NCBI GenBank assembly: GCA_024036415.1
Contig: JAMWET010001353.1
Coordinates: 280,001-344,000 of the forward strand
DNA from: Prochilodus magdalenae
Taxonomy: Eukaryota; Chordata; Actinopteri; Characiformes; Prochilodontidae
Direction of reading: 5' to 3'
DNA: 64,000 nt
Shown: piece after piece, positions 37,471-50,144 of the stretch
How the letters are laid out: each line of letters opens with the position of its first letter
Numbering within the stretch: the first letter of the stretch is position 1
Notes under the pieces: model-generated
What the model was told of the DNA's origin: nothing
What the model saw: the letters and a program-made list of their open reading frames with translations, nothing else
The model's database searches: none
Position numbers and translations under genes: made by a program

Positions 37471-38326
37471 AGTTTTGAGCTAAGGATCTTATATATTGCT
37501 TCTTTAAACACAAAAAGAATGTTATATTGATATTCTACTAATGTCAGCCCTCCTTCTGAAGGTGTGGAGAGAGTTACTCATCCATTGCGTATTTATATAA
37601 TACACTAATGCGTTCAGTAGCAGAAGCAATTTAAGTGAAAAGTCTACAAAGTTCCCTGAGTGCTCTTTATCCACCCTTGCAGCTCCTATTCCAACACACT
37701 GCACACTCCCTTTCTAAAGAATGTCATAATGAGCTCCCAGAATCATTAGACTCGTGCAAAAACTGGAGCTAAAGCATGTCGTGAGGCTGACTGATGCACA
37801 ATGGTGAAGATGAATTTACACAGTCTGCGAGGGAGACACCTGGGTCTTTCAGTGCAGCTGGCTGATGATGCACTATAGATCTGATGTCAGACGGAGTTTT
37901 ATGGGCCTTTCAGGCTAACAGCAAATTCAGTGTATGTGAATAATTCAGATATGATAGATTAAACAGTGCTCATTATTATAACACATCTAATTGAATGGAG
38001 GACGGCGGCATGTGTAATGGGGGAAATGCCTCATTCAATCTGCAGGTTGTGTTTTAATATTACTGGGACTCGACTGTACCGCCTAGTAACCTGCAGTGAA
38101 CTACAGAGATACATAAAACACACATAAACAACAGAACAAGAAATGAGGAGAGATACAGACAAAGAAAGGGATAAAGGAGAAAGAGATAAAGACAGAAAAG
38201 AGAGAGACGAGAATAGAGAAAACAATAAGAAAGAAAGAAAGAATGAATTAGATCAGAAAGATGTAAAGTGATACAAATACGGAACAAGGGAAATGAGAAT
38301 ACAGAGAAAAAGAAACAAGAGAAAAC

Positions 38327-38455
38327 AACTTCTCTCCTTCTTCCTCTCCCTCCCTCTCTCTGTATATGTGTATGTGTATATATATATATATATTTTCATC
38401 TTTTTCTGTGTATTTTTGCTCTCTTTCTTCTTCTTTCTCTCTCTGCTCTCTATCA
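38327..38455. repeat. CT-rich/AT simple sequence
   Basis: Pyrimidine-rich runs flank a short (AT)n at about 38376-38393. Confidence 0.8.
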
Positions 38456-39880
38456 CAGCATCAGTCAAGTCAAGTAAAGAAATCCCTGAAGAAGCCTGGA
38501 TTTTGCGTGGAGTGTGATCTGATTCATTGCAGCTGAAAGCGTCGTACTGTAGGTTGTACCTTGGTACAGGATTAAACTCTCAGCTCCTGTTTTAGCTCCA
38601 CTGCACCTACATCTCCTGTACGTTTCTCTCTAGCTAGCACAGCTGTTAGATAAAGCGTCTAACTCAGAGTTCTTCATTTTCTGCTAAACCAGATCCTTAC
38701 ACACTGAACGGGTCTTAAAGCTTCCAGCACATCGCGTACTTGTGAACACAAGAGTTGTATTCTAAGACTGTCGTTGCAACTGGACACCAGAATGGGAGTG
38801 CTATTATGTATATCTGACTTTGCTACTGCTGCAAAGGGAAGAGCTTATACAGCTTATCAATACTCATAAACATGTCCAGTTCAATCCAGTTCAATGTTTT
38901 ATTTTGTTGAAACTAAAAAGGTCACCTGTAAGAATATATGAAAATGTATTTGGCACTGTATACATACATATAGTCACACACAGAAGCCCAACGTTGTGTA
39001 GGTGTTCCAGCTGAACATTGTACCCGTTTCTCTTTAGAATGAATGTGATTTTTGCCAGCGTTGTGGAAAGCTTGTCCAACTTTGCAATAGTTGCTATTGC
39101 ACAGCAACGCAGTCTCATATCCAGCTAACAGAGTCAGTGTCTGCAGAAGCACTCACTAGCAGTGAAGCATGTGGTTCATCATGCAGTCTAGGTCACTCTG
39201 ACACTGTATATACAGAAATGCCACTGTGCAGAGCTTTTAGGCCTAATGTTCAGAACTACAGGCCCCCTTCCAACAGCAGGTCCCCTCCAGACTATAGCAC
39301 ACAGAAGCCGTACATTAGGAACAGTGAACTGCAGTACATTCGGTGCACTCTGTATGTGCAGGTCTGGTCATTCTGGCACACAGAAACGCAGCACCTCACA
39401 CTGAGCCAGCCTGGTAAGACATGTTCAAACTACACAGTACTACTATACTTCATTACTGAGCACAAAGTAAGTCGGAGCAAACATTATATTGCCATTGTCT
39501 GATGAAAAACAGGAATCTCTGTTCTTGTCTTTTTACACACTGTGAAAATTTCTTGATAAATGGACCAACAGAAATGGTCCAAAACCGTCTGGAAAAACGT
39601 CAGGTTCCATCGACTTACAATAACATTAACCTAGGCGTTGCCCCCTTCTGTAAAACTGCCAGTTTGGAGATACTTGTTTAGACAGTACAGTGATGGCATA
39701 TCGTTTGAAGACACTGGGTGCCTTCTAAAACTTTTTCTAAAATCGAGGCTTTAACAGGGAATTTGTCCTCCATTTGCAGCGGTAACAGCCTCCATTCCTT
39801 TGAGAACCCTTTACACTAGATGTTGGAACGTTGCTGTGAGGGTTTAATTGCATTCTGTCAAAAGAGCATTTGTTAGGTCA

Positions 39881-40171
39881 GGGGGCAGTCGTGGGCTGGA
39901 GGTTAGGGAACCAGCCTTGTGACCGGAGGGTCGTCTGTTCTATTCCCTGAGCCTACAGTAACGACTGAGGTGCCCTTGAGCAAGGCACCTAACCCCCAAC
40001 TGCTCCCCGGGCGACGTGGATAGGGCTGCCCACCGCTCCGGGTAGGTGTGCTCGCTGCCCCCTAGTGTGTGTTCACTAGTGAGTGTGTTTGTGGTGTTTC
40101 ACTTCACGGATTAAATGTGGAGACTAAATTTCCCCACTGTGGGATCAACAAGCGATTAAAATCTTAAAAAC
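39881..40171 (+). repeat. tRNA-derived SINE, copy 1
   Basis: The head GGGCAGTCGTGGGCTGGAGG with GTTAGGGAACCAGCC resembles an A-box region, and a degraded B-box lies near 39932-39946. The body has GAGGTGCCCTTGAGCAAGGC and CTCCCCGGGCG, and the 3' end has GGATTAAATGTGGAG. Copies lie at 54211-54482 and, inverted, at 43700-43966. It is mildly diverged. Confidence 0.88.
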
Positions 40172-40496
40172 TAATGTTTGTTAATGAGTTATCCCAAAGA
40201 TATTGACAGCGTCCTCCCCCATAGAACACAGTTCCACTCTTCTCTGTACAATGCTGGGGCTTTATACCCTCTAGTTAATGCTTGTCATTGGGCTTAGTGT
40301 GGCTTTTCCAGAGCATCGCATTCTACTGGTCAAATGCTTTTCTAGGAAGATTATAACAGCATGCACAACTAAACACCTCTGTCAGCAATGGCTGCACATT
40401 AAAGTAGACAAATTCTCCAATTAGAGAAGGCTGCTGCTATTTTTGGACATACAGTCTATTGCCCAAGACTTATTCAGTTTACCCTGGCTTCTCGTT

Positions 40497-40695
40497 AAGT
40501 TCAGCAATGACTAGAAGACCTTGCTTTTGACATTTAAAGCCCTTAATGACCTAACTCCAGGATATCCTGCCGATCTCTTTAAGCATTATAGCCCATCCAG
40601 AACACTTTGATCAGCCGAGGCAGGCTTACTGCAGACTCCAAGGATCACTTCCAGCTCAGCTGCTAAAAGGCTGTTGTCTATTATATCTCTAATCT
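40497..40695 (+). pseudogene. LINE ORF2 C-terminal fragment
   Basis: The translation reads LLLTFKALNDLTPGYPADLF then KHYSPSRTL, a stop, and SAEAGLLQTPRITSSSAA. This is the conserved C-terminal region of reverse transcriptase ORF2 in fish L2/Rex-type LINEs. A stop codon (TGA near 40610) and loss of the remainder show it is dead. Confidence 0.75.
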
Positions 40696-40938
40696 GAGTC
40701 TGAGGATAAATTGCAGAGTTATTGCACGAAGGCAGATATGGTAGGTGTTTATGTATTTATTGATGATGTTACTGCTGGAGTCTGAGGCGCATATGACTGT
40801 ATCATCTGCCAAGATTAAACGGTTACTGAACAGCACTTCACAGAGCATGTTAACACTGACCTGAAACAATACTGGGACAGTGCTAGATGTGTATACACAT
40901 ATACAGTATATATACATATATCACTGTCTTTCTATTTG

Positions 40939-40945
<7 letters not shown>

Positions 40946-40989
<44 letters not shown>

Positions 40990-41226
40990 CTCTCTGTCAC
41001 TCATTCTCTCTATCTCTCACTGTATCTCTCCTCTAACTCTCTTTCTGTCTGCCTTATTATTTCATTCATTCTTTCTCCCTTTCTCGTTCTCTGTCTGCCT
41101 CTCTCACTCATTGTCTTTCTCTCTCTTTTTTATTTTCTCTCTTACTGTGTCTCTCTATCTTCTTATTTCTCTTTCCCTTTCTGTCTGGCTCTCTCACTCT
41201 CTTCACTCTGTCTCTCTCTCTGGCTG
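40946..41226. repeat. (TC)n and degenerate pyrimidine tract
   Basis: A TC run at 40946-40983 followed by TCTCTGTC-type variants to 41226. Confidence 0.93.
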
Positions 41227-41324
41227 TCATTGACTACAGTTTGATGGATTACTGGGGATGAAAATGTCAAGCTCATGAACGATGCCCCTGTCACACACTG
41301 ATATGAGTAAGGTCTAACAGGCAG

Positions 41325-41327
<3 letters not shown>

Positions 41328-41380
<53 letters not shown>
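41328..41380. repeat. (GT)n microsatellite
   Basis: About 26 GT units. Confidence 0.97.
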
Positions 41381-41381
<1 letters not shown>

Positions 41382-41514
41382 CTAAGCTCCCCTTCCTCAC
41401 ACACATATACCCACTATAAATAATAGCCAGCTTATCTAACATTTGCCACTATCATAACATTGTATGAAGGACATCAATCTAACTGAGCAAAGAGGAGAAC
41501 TATATCTGCTCTCT

Positions 41515-41521
41515 CTTTCTT

Positions 41522-41562
<41 letters not shown>

Positions 41563-41563
41563 G
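41515..41563. repeat. (TC)n(CA)n microsatellite
   Basis: A TC run followed by eight CA units. Confidence 0.95.
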
Positions 41564-42839
41564 TAATCCTGAAAGTCCTGAAATCTACTTTCACTCTATA
41601 AATCTGCTACATTGCTGCTGAGCATCACAAGGTAAGCGGTACCTCAGGTAAGAGGTATATGAGCTGCTGGTTCAAGTATAAGATGATTTCGTTATGATGG
41701 TAACACTTCATAGATTCTACTTCACATATGATTCTCTTGTATGAGGCTGTGTAAAATGAAGGAATGGTACAAGAATGCACAACAATGACCAGAGCCATAG
41801 ACAAGTCCTTTACTGATGACGGAGAAAGCTGTAAAACATTCACAATTAAGTTCAAATTGGAAAGTGCTGATTAAGGTATAACACTAAACAAGAAAAGCTG
41901 TAATAATATGTCATTACTGTATTTAACTATTATTTAATATGTTGTGCTATTCTCCATAAAACATGAAATATTGCATAAATTAAATGTATGTACCTTATAA
42001 AATTTCTATCTACTCCGCATAAGTTAGCAATAAACAATATTAAAAGCAATTATAAGCATGACAAGTGAAGCCAAACTTCTGAACAGAAGTAAATATGAAA
42101 CTCTCAAAGTAGCAAAATAATTTTAAATGAAGCTTTATGATGGTACAATAGTGTTCTTAACAACAACAGCAACAATAATAATAAAAACCATAATAATAAT
42201 CACTGCTGTATGAACAAAATCTCCTACCTCCAAAATAATAATAAGGAAGAAGGAATAATGGCACCAGAATATTTCCCAAGTATTTTGTAATTTGTGCCCA
42301 TTTTTTTAAATCCATTCATCAAGAATGTTATCTCCAATGTACAGGACAGCATACATTTTTTTAACAATGTCAAAAAGGGAGAAAGACTGAGAATCTATGG
42401 CTTATTAGGCTCTCAGAGATGCATCGCTTTGGCATTGCAGCAGTGACCACAAAAACAGGATAACAGAGAACTGGAGACAACAGAGAGCTTATACAGGATG
42501 CTAGGCACTCTTGGTTACGTCATATGTATATCTGAGACCAATGAGGATAGTACTACAGCTGAAGATCAGGTCTAGAAATAGCTAAGAAGGTATATTTGCC
42601 CCTTCCTCCAACAGGCTTTCAATTGATGCATAGTTTAGGACGCATTGCTTGAATGCCACACCATTTTATTGAGATTGATGTCAAGACTCTGAGTCGGTTT
42701 TTCCAAAATGCTGTTATATTGCCTGACTCAACCTCTGTGAACTTTCAGATTTTGAATTTCCCTTAGACAATTGGAAATGTGAGCAAATATTCCCTAGTCA
42801 AAACATAAGCCCCTGAAATTCATAAGTTTCTTATGACCA

Positions 42840-43322
42840 CTTCAGCTCTGGTGGATCCTGGGACCTGGGCTTGACTTTCAATTACATTGCATAGTCCATG
42901 ACTAATAGGATCTGATAAAATCCTTCCCATTTAAACTCAGTCTGCACAGATGCTGTGACTTGGCAATGAGCACACTATCCAGAAACCACACTGTGTCCTC
43001 TGAGCTGTGCTGCTCTTATACTGCATAGTATGATTAGTATTGCACATGTCTCTCTTTAAAGCTCTAGTCTGTATGTGCCACTACTGACTGTAGATGCTTT
43101 GGACAGTGGAATTTCTCATCCATGTCCATTGAGCAGGACACTTACTGGATGACAGCTGTCATGAAGTGTGGGTCTTATTCTGAGTCAATGGTTTCTAGAA
43201 GCTCCTGCAGTAGAGGGATTTTCATTAACACTTCTGCAGTAAGAACTGCTGTGTCTCAAGTGGCTACGAAGGCTTCTACCTACTGAGGGAGTTTGCCGAT
43301 GACCACTAAGACGTCTTGATAG
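42840..43322 (-). pseudogene. Endogenous-retrovirus-like integrase remnant
   Basis: On the minus strand one frame, with several stop codons, follows the block order of a retroviral (gamma/epsilon-like) integrase core from about 43319 to 43000. The blocks are a WVEAFP-type motif with its Trp codon replaced by a stop (near 43280), an SDxGxHF-type block also with a stop (near 43170), and an FHCPxHPQS-type block (near 43100). A W-G-P-Y-type C-terminal block follows near 42920 in another frame. It is clearly inactivated. I did not find LTRs or env. Assignment rests on block order read by eye. Confidence 0.55.
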
Positions 43323-43699
43323 CCTTTAAACTGATATGGTGGAAGGACCCAGGGGCAGAACATGTAGCTGTTTCCATTCAGTTTCACCTGTCGAGCAGAT
43401 GAGTTTGGTGGTAAAGCTCTTGGCCATTGATGCCTAAATAGCAATTATTCACGCCCTGTTACACCTGTTACACACCTGATGTAGCGATTACTACTGATAG
43501 ACAGTGAGCGGTATTTTCTTCAGATGTCCATGCTCCAATCTGATCACAGCATAATCAGGATCTTCATCCTCAGCTGAATGGCAGAAGATGGACTGGATAA
43601 TGCTTGAAAAATGCTTGAATAATGCTTGACATGAACACGATCTTAGCATTCACCTGTCACTGTATGACGCAGCCTTGGTTTTGGTTAGAATTTAGAACC

Positions 43700-43966
43700 A
43701 CTCATTAACGGAAGTGCATTTCAATAATTTGACCTCCACATTTAACCCATCTGTGCAGTGCAACGCTCACATATACACACACTAGTGAACACACTTGTCT
43801 GGAGCAATGGGCAGCCATTTATGCAGCACTCAGGGAGCAGTTGAGGGTTAGATGCCTGGCTTAAGGGCACTTCAGTTGTGGCTTGTCCATTCAACCGGCA
43901 GTTTGACCCAACAATCTTTTCCTCGCAAGGCTGGTTCTCTAACCGCCAGCCCACAACAACCATGAC
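43700..43966 (-). repeat. tRNA-derived SINE, inverted copy
   Basis: The reverse complement has GTGGGCTGGCGGTTAGAGAA, GAAGTGCCCTTAAGCCAGGC, CTGCTCCCTGAG and GATGGGTTAAATGTGGAGG, matching the SINE at 39881 and 54211. It is more diverged than those. Confidence 0.85.
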
Positions 43967-45514
43967 TGGTTAGGATGACCGTTATGTACCCATAACATTC
44001 ATCAACCTAGGGCATTATAGGTGGCTGCTGTCTGGTAAGCCCAGGGATTGTGACTTAGAGACTCCATGTGTGTTTAGCTGTACTGTATCTTTTGTGAGAT
44101 GTGAGAGGTTTTAATTTCAAACTGCAGACGCTATTGTAAACTGAGGACTCATGCTGGGGGGCGGGAGGAGCCAAAAAAGGTTATCTGTTGCTTCTTGGTT
44201 GTATGGTGAGATTTTTAACCCGAATAGATTAGATGCTGAATGTCTACCACGTTAGCACAGATGTGATTTGTAGTCTATAGTATGTTCACAAGATGATTCA
44301 CCATCCTGAAATCAAAGAGGCATGAGATTACTTCACTAGCATCATCATAGGCTGATTGAAAGGCTGCACCTTGTTGACAAGGCAGCTTTCATGGTGGATG
44401 TCAAGATTTATCTGGACAGTCCATCATAACCTGGACTGGGTGTCGTACTTGACAAAGATTTTCAGCTGCCGTAGTTTTAACTAATGCTGGTTAGCTAAGA
44501 CATACATAGCTAACATAATGCTAGCTCACAATCACTAGCAATATAAATAGGTGGTATTTTGATGCCATGCCCACTGAGAGCAAATTAGGTGCTATACACA
44601 GACACTTTCTAAAAGCTTATGTATGTGAGTGAGTAAGTAAGTGGGTGTAAGTATTACCTTAATGATATGCTCAGGACATCCACCATAAACAGACTGTGGA
44701 AGCAAGGATAGAGCTAAACACATTTGTGGGATTGGCTGTTTGCATTACCTTACCTGTTTTTGTATGAGGCTGATTTGTCTGAAAGCCTCCTTTGTCTGAG
44801 GAGAGGGTTTGAGGTCTGCACAGACATAAAACTGAAGACTGAACTAGAGCCATACACATCTCTTAGAGACCCAACCTCACCATGCCAAATGGAATGCTGT
44901 ACTTGATACCCAAACTTAGACTGACCGAACCTGAACCCACTCGCACACACAAACAGAACTATATCAGTGCAGATGTAATTTCACAGGGCTTTAGGTTGTT
45001 CCACAGGCTTAACTAGTACATGCCAGTACAGTCTGTCACTCTGTCCATCTGTTTCAGCTGATCTCAGCCTGCCAGATGTTTTGAATGTACTAACTGTTTA
45101 GGGAATGTACAGTATGTTAAATAAAATATGGCCTTTTGTCATTTTAACAGAAACACTTTGATGGATGCTGATCTGCGGAACATCCAGTTTGAATTCCAGT
45201 TTGCAAGTAATTGCATTTCCTAACAGTACTCTCCAATATCTGCTAGGCAGAATGATGCGGTCGCTCCAGAATATCCTGGTAAGCCAAAACCAGTCTCGTT
45301 CAATTACAACTCTGGATATGAGTGTTAAACCAGGACATCCTCAGCACAACCTGCGTAACTCCAGGACACATGTCGCCCACAGCAACCAGCCTCATCGTCT
45401 ATGGCAACAGCACTGATGCTACCCACTGGAACAGTATTTAAGCCACGGTGGTGGGCTGCAGCGTTTGCTGATGCCTAGGGGAACCCTACATTCAGTGGGG
45501 GACAGCAACTCTGT

Positions 45515-47045
45515 GTAATGTGTTAGTGTACTATAAGTAGTGTGTTGGTGTACAGTAACTCAATAACTCAGAAAGTGTAATGCTTTAGTGTACAGTGACT
45601 CAGTAGGTGTAATGTGTTAGTGTACTGTAAATAGTGTGTTGGTGTACAGTGACTCAATAACTCAGAAAGTGTAATGCTTTAGTGTACAGTGACTCAGTAA
45701 GTGTAATGTGTTAGTGTACTGTAAATAGTGTGTTGGTGTACAGTGACTCAGTAAGTGTAATGTGTTAGTGAACTGTAAGTAGTGTGTTGGTGTACCGTAA
45801 CTCAGTAAGTGTAATGTGTTAGTGTACTGTAAATAGTGTGTTGGTGTACAGTGACTCAGTAAGTGTAATGTGTTAGTGTGCTGTAAGTAGCGTGTTGGTG
45901 TACAGTAACTCAGTAAGTGTAATGTGTTAGTGTGCTGTAAGTAGCGTGTTGGTGTACAGTAACTCAGTAAGTGTAATGTGTTAGTGTACTGTAAGTAGCG
46001 TGTAGGTGTACAGTAACTCAGTAAGTGTAATGTGTTAGTGTGCTGTAAGTAGCGTGTTGGTGTACAGTAACTCAGTAAGTGTAATGTGTTAGTGTGCTGT
46101 AAGTAGTGTGTTGGTGTACAGTAACTCAGTAAGTGTAATGTGTTAGTGTGCTGTAAGTAGCGTGTTGGTGTACAGTAACTCAGTAAGTGTAATGTGTTAG
46201 AGTACAGTAACTCAGTAAGTGTAATGTGTTAGTGTGCTGTAAGTAGTGTGTTGGTGTACAGTAACTCAGTAAGTGTAATGTGTTAGTGTACTGTAAATAG
46301 TGTGTTGGTGTACAGTGACTCAGTAAGTGTAATGTGTTAGTGAACTGTAAGTAGTGTGTTGGTGTACAGTGACTCAGTAAGTGTAATGTGTTAGTGTACT
46401 GTAAATAGTGTGTTGGTGTACAGTGACTCAGTAAGTGTAATGTGTTAGTGTACTGTAAGTAGCGTGTTGGTGTACAGTAACTCAGTAAGTGTAATGTGTT
46501 AGTGTGCTGTAAGTAGCGTGTTGGTGTACAGTAACTCAGTAAGTGTAATGTGTTAGTGTGCTGTAAGTAGCGTGTTGGTGTACAGTACAGTAAGTGTAAC
46601 TCAGTAAGTGTAATGTGTTGGTTAGTGTAACTCTGTAAGTTAGTGTACTGTAAGTAGTGTGTTGGTGTACAGTAACTCAGTAAGTGTAATGTGTTAGTGT
46701 GCTGTAAGTAGCGTGTTGGTGTACAGTAACTCAGTAGGTGTAATGTGTTAGTGTACTGTAAGTAGCGTGTTGGTGTACAGTAACTCAGTAAGTGTAATGT
46801 GTTAGTGTGCTGTAAGTAGCGTGTTGGTGTACAGTAACTCAGTAAGTGTAATGTGTTAGTGTGCTGTAAGTAGTGTGTTGGTGTACAGTAACTCAGTAAG
46901 TGTAATGTGTTAGTGTGCTGTAAGTAGTGTGTTGGTGTACAGTAACTCAGTAAGTGTAATGTGTTAGTGTACTGTAAGTAGTGTGTTGGTGTACAGTAAC
47001 TCAGTAAGTGTAATGTGTTAGTGTACTGTAAGTAGTGTGTTGGTG
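45515..47045. repeat. 54-bp minisatellite (about 28 units)
   Basis: The unit is GTGTAATGTGTTAGTGTGCT, GTAAGTAGCGTGTTGGTGTA, CAGTAACTCAGTAA. Starts at 45917, 45971, 46025 and 46079 show exact 54-bp spacing. Variants differ at GTGCT/GTACT, GTAAG/GTAAA, AGCG/AGTG and AACTC/GACTC. There are shorter units near 46199 and rearranged ones near 46586-46650. The array ends at the dispersed repeat copy B. Confidence 0.97.
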
Positions 47046-47400
47046 TATCTGTACTGAAGTGTTTCCATTCTGGGAGACTTTTTTTTAACTCCAGTACATT
47101 GGATAGGCTAATATCTTCTTGTTTACTCCACTACATTATGGTCAAATCTGTCCATCCTTTTGGCTTGTGTGCGCATAAAATCATAACATGTCAAAACCAA
47201 AGAAATGTGCAGATAGTCCACCAATCAGGATACAGTGCTCACTTTGTTTTGAGCTGGTTTTGGTTGGGTTGTTTTTGTAGGACAGAGCTTGGTTCTAGCT
47301 ATTGGAAACCTTCAGTGTTTTTGATCATTTTAATAGAAATCAGTGTCAGACTAATTAATGACCTTCTAGACTGGTGGACTGAGAGTAATAGGACATTAGA
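47030..47400. repeat. Dispersed repeat, copy B
   Basis: Pairs with 17020-17345 (same block order). It contains TACTTTTACTCAAGT further on, near 47407-47425, a motif often at the ends of fish hAT elements; that link is only a suggestion. Confidence 0.75.
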
Positions 47401-50144
47401 GCCACAATACTTTAGTACTTTTACTCAAGTGGAGGTCAGGTGGAGGTGAAAACCTGAAGTGATTTATAAACTTAGAGCAACTATCTAAATGTCAAACAGA
47501 ACAGAAACATTATTTGTAGCTACCAAACAAGGCTTTTATCAAGGTGGAATACAAAGACATTAAATGCTATCATCAACTATCGTTAGTATAATATATAAAA
47601 ACGTCCTGGTGAATGTGCTCATAGACATTTTTAATTTAGCTCACTTAATGACACTTACTGAAATGGTCTGAAATATGTAGGACGAGTTTTGAAAAGTTTA
47701 TTAGCTGCTGTTTTCATGTTTTCCAGACACACAGACAGACTGGGGGATGCATAACCGTGTAGACTGGGTGGGTGGACTCTATATTGGCTTTGCGAGTTGT
47801 GGGCTGTGGGCTTATCCAAAAAACATTAATGATGAGCTATTTGTAAATATCACTCTAGGACAATGTTTGAAACCGCAGGCAGCAGGGAAACGAGAGATCC
47901 TAGCGCCTTTGTTGACCGGCACAAAAGTTTGTTTTTGTGGTACATGTACTGTAAAGGTCAGAGACTGTCTGTTTTGGATGTGAGTCAAAAGGCCCTTTCC
48001 TGTCACAGTTGTTAAAACCTCTGCCTCTGAATTACAAGCCTGTACAAACTCACCATGCTTTGGCAGCTGACACAGCATGCGTAACTTTAACCGGCTGTTC
48101 ACATCTTTACGTGAAGCATGTTTCTAGCCTCAGGGTTGCCTAGAAGCAGGTCTACAGTTCTTGTGCGTAAAATGAAAAGTTTAGGTGTAGTAACCCACAA
48201 AAGCATTAATATTCTACCTCACAGGGAAATATCATTCAGCAAAACAGCAGACCCCTTAGAGGACAATGAAAACTGTAAACAGTGAAGCAACAAACATCAA
48301 CTCTATTTCTAATTCTGACTGACATCTGCAACCCAGTAAAACGAACAACCATTTTAAACACACTCTCACTTTGTCTGAATGCAGGCAGCCAGTGAGAGAC
48401 TGCCAGACTCAGACTGAAGGCTGATCAGAAGAGTGTGACTTTTCTGTGGATTAGAGTCGTGTGGTACATTTGTAATCAGCATGTGTGGAGGAGCAGCTCT
48501 GGGCATGCTCCATTTCTACCAGAAAAGACTGCCAGACTGCTTTACCTCAGCTTACCTTGGAAACAGACCCCTAACCCCCCCGCCTACACAGACACACATA
48601 TACGTGCCCGTACACACACAGATGTGGGAAGAGGAGTGGTAGCTAATTACACACGCTACTGCAGGAGAGACTCTTTCATTTACAACTGTGTACAGAAAGC
48701 ACACGCTGCCATCTGAGCCCTAACATACACGCACCACCGCCGCGGCTGCTTTTCATCTCCTTATTCTTCTCCTAATTGTTCACTTCTCCTCCCCTCTTCT
48801 GTTTCCTTTCTCCTTCATTCCTCTCCTGTCAAATTGACTGTTCTCTCCTCCACTCTCCTCCCCTCCCATCTGTCTTCTACCCAGGGCATTCTCCCTAATG
48901 CTCTCCAATCTTCTAGTCCCCGCTAAAACGTAGCGTTGTTTTATGTTGGTTAAACAACTGATGTGTAGCAGTGTAAATGTTACTATGGATATATTAAAAT
49001 ATATATCAGTAAACGGAATTAAACAGACCGGGTGTAGTATGTAAACATTCCTAAAATTCCATTAAAAACTGCCAATACTGTCTACATACAGACGTGAACC
49101 TGGATAAACAGCTTGTTTGGAAGCCATGTGTTTTGCGATGTCACATAACACATTAACATATGTCCACCTATTCAGTCTACAGCAGGTCAGCTTGACCATT
49201 CTAAAGAGTGTTTCAGTCAGGATTACTGAGACTGAACACAGAGCAGCCAATCAGAACAGCACAAAACAGTCCAGTACAATACAATACAATTCACTTCCTC
49301 CAGTTCTTACAAATGAAGACAGACTGGTAAATGGCCTGTATAAATAATCATTTATTTCTTATTCTTAATTTCTTAATCCCCATTCAAGCTGGCGGTGCTC
49401 TAATGTGAATAATTATACATGAGATCCTTCATTTGAATACCATGCAAATCTGTAATACCCCTTCACACAGCTCTCTTGGTAATAGCAGCCCAGTTTAAAT
49501 GTGCCTCATTTTAATGTAATAGGAAAATCTGGTAACAGTCTAACACCATAACACCTCTTTTTGGTGACTATAAGGCAAAGCTAACTGTTAAAATGGTCCT
49601 CTGAAAGAGGTCATCCATTCTTAAATGCAAGATTAAGTGAAAATTAAATATTTGGAATATTTAAAATATATCTTGAAAAATTTCAAGATACAACTTCTGT
49701 ATTGTTGTTGTTGTTTTTTTGTCTGTTACTACTGAGTTACTACGATATGAGATTTCTGACAGATTTATTAGTGATTTCAAATATGTTTTGGAAATGGTCA
49801 TGTGACCAGTTCAGGGTTTTTATGTCCCTCAACTTTAGAAGAGATGGGTGTCTGGTTATGTATGGTTGGAATAGTTGGAAGTAACTGCTTGACTGCATTA
49901 AATAGATGATTCCTAGCTTATTGTAAAACCATTTTTGCCATCTGCCATTTTTGATGTATATTTGGATCTGTTTAATTTTATTCTTAGTGCTAGAACAGGG
50001 CTTTCCTGCTCAGGTACACTGTAAAACAGATTGAATTAGAAGCTGTATTGTAAAATGTAGTGCACGTGATTTTCCATTTACCTCAGATGCAGTCGATGAG
50101 CCAAGACTTGTTTGGTATCTAAATTTAGCTTCTTAAGTAAACAG

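Noticed and set aside
45515..47045. CRISPR-like regular repeats
   Set aside because: The units are contiguous 54-bp tandem copies without unique spacers, in a vertebrate intron.
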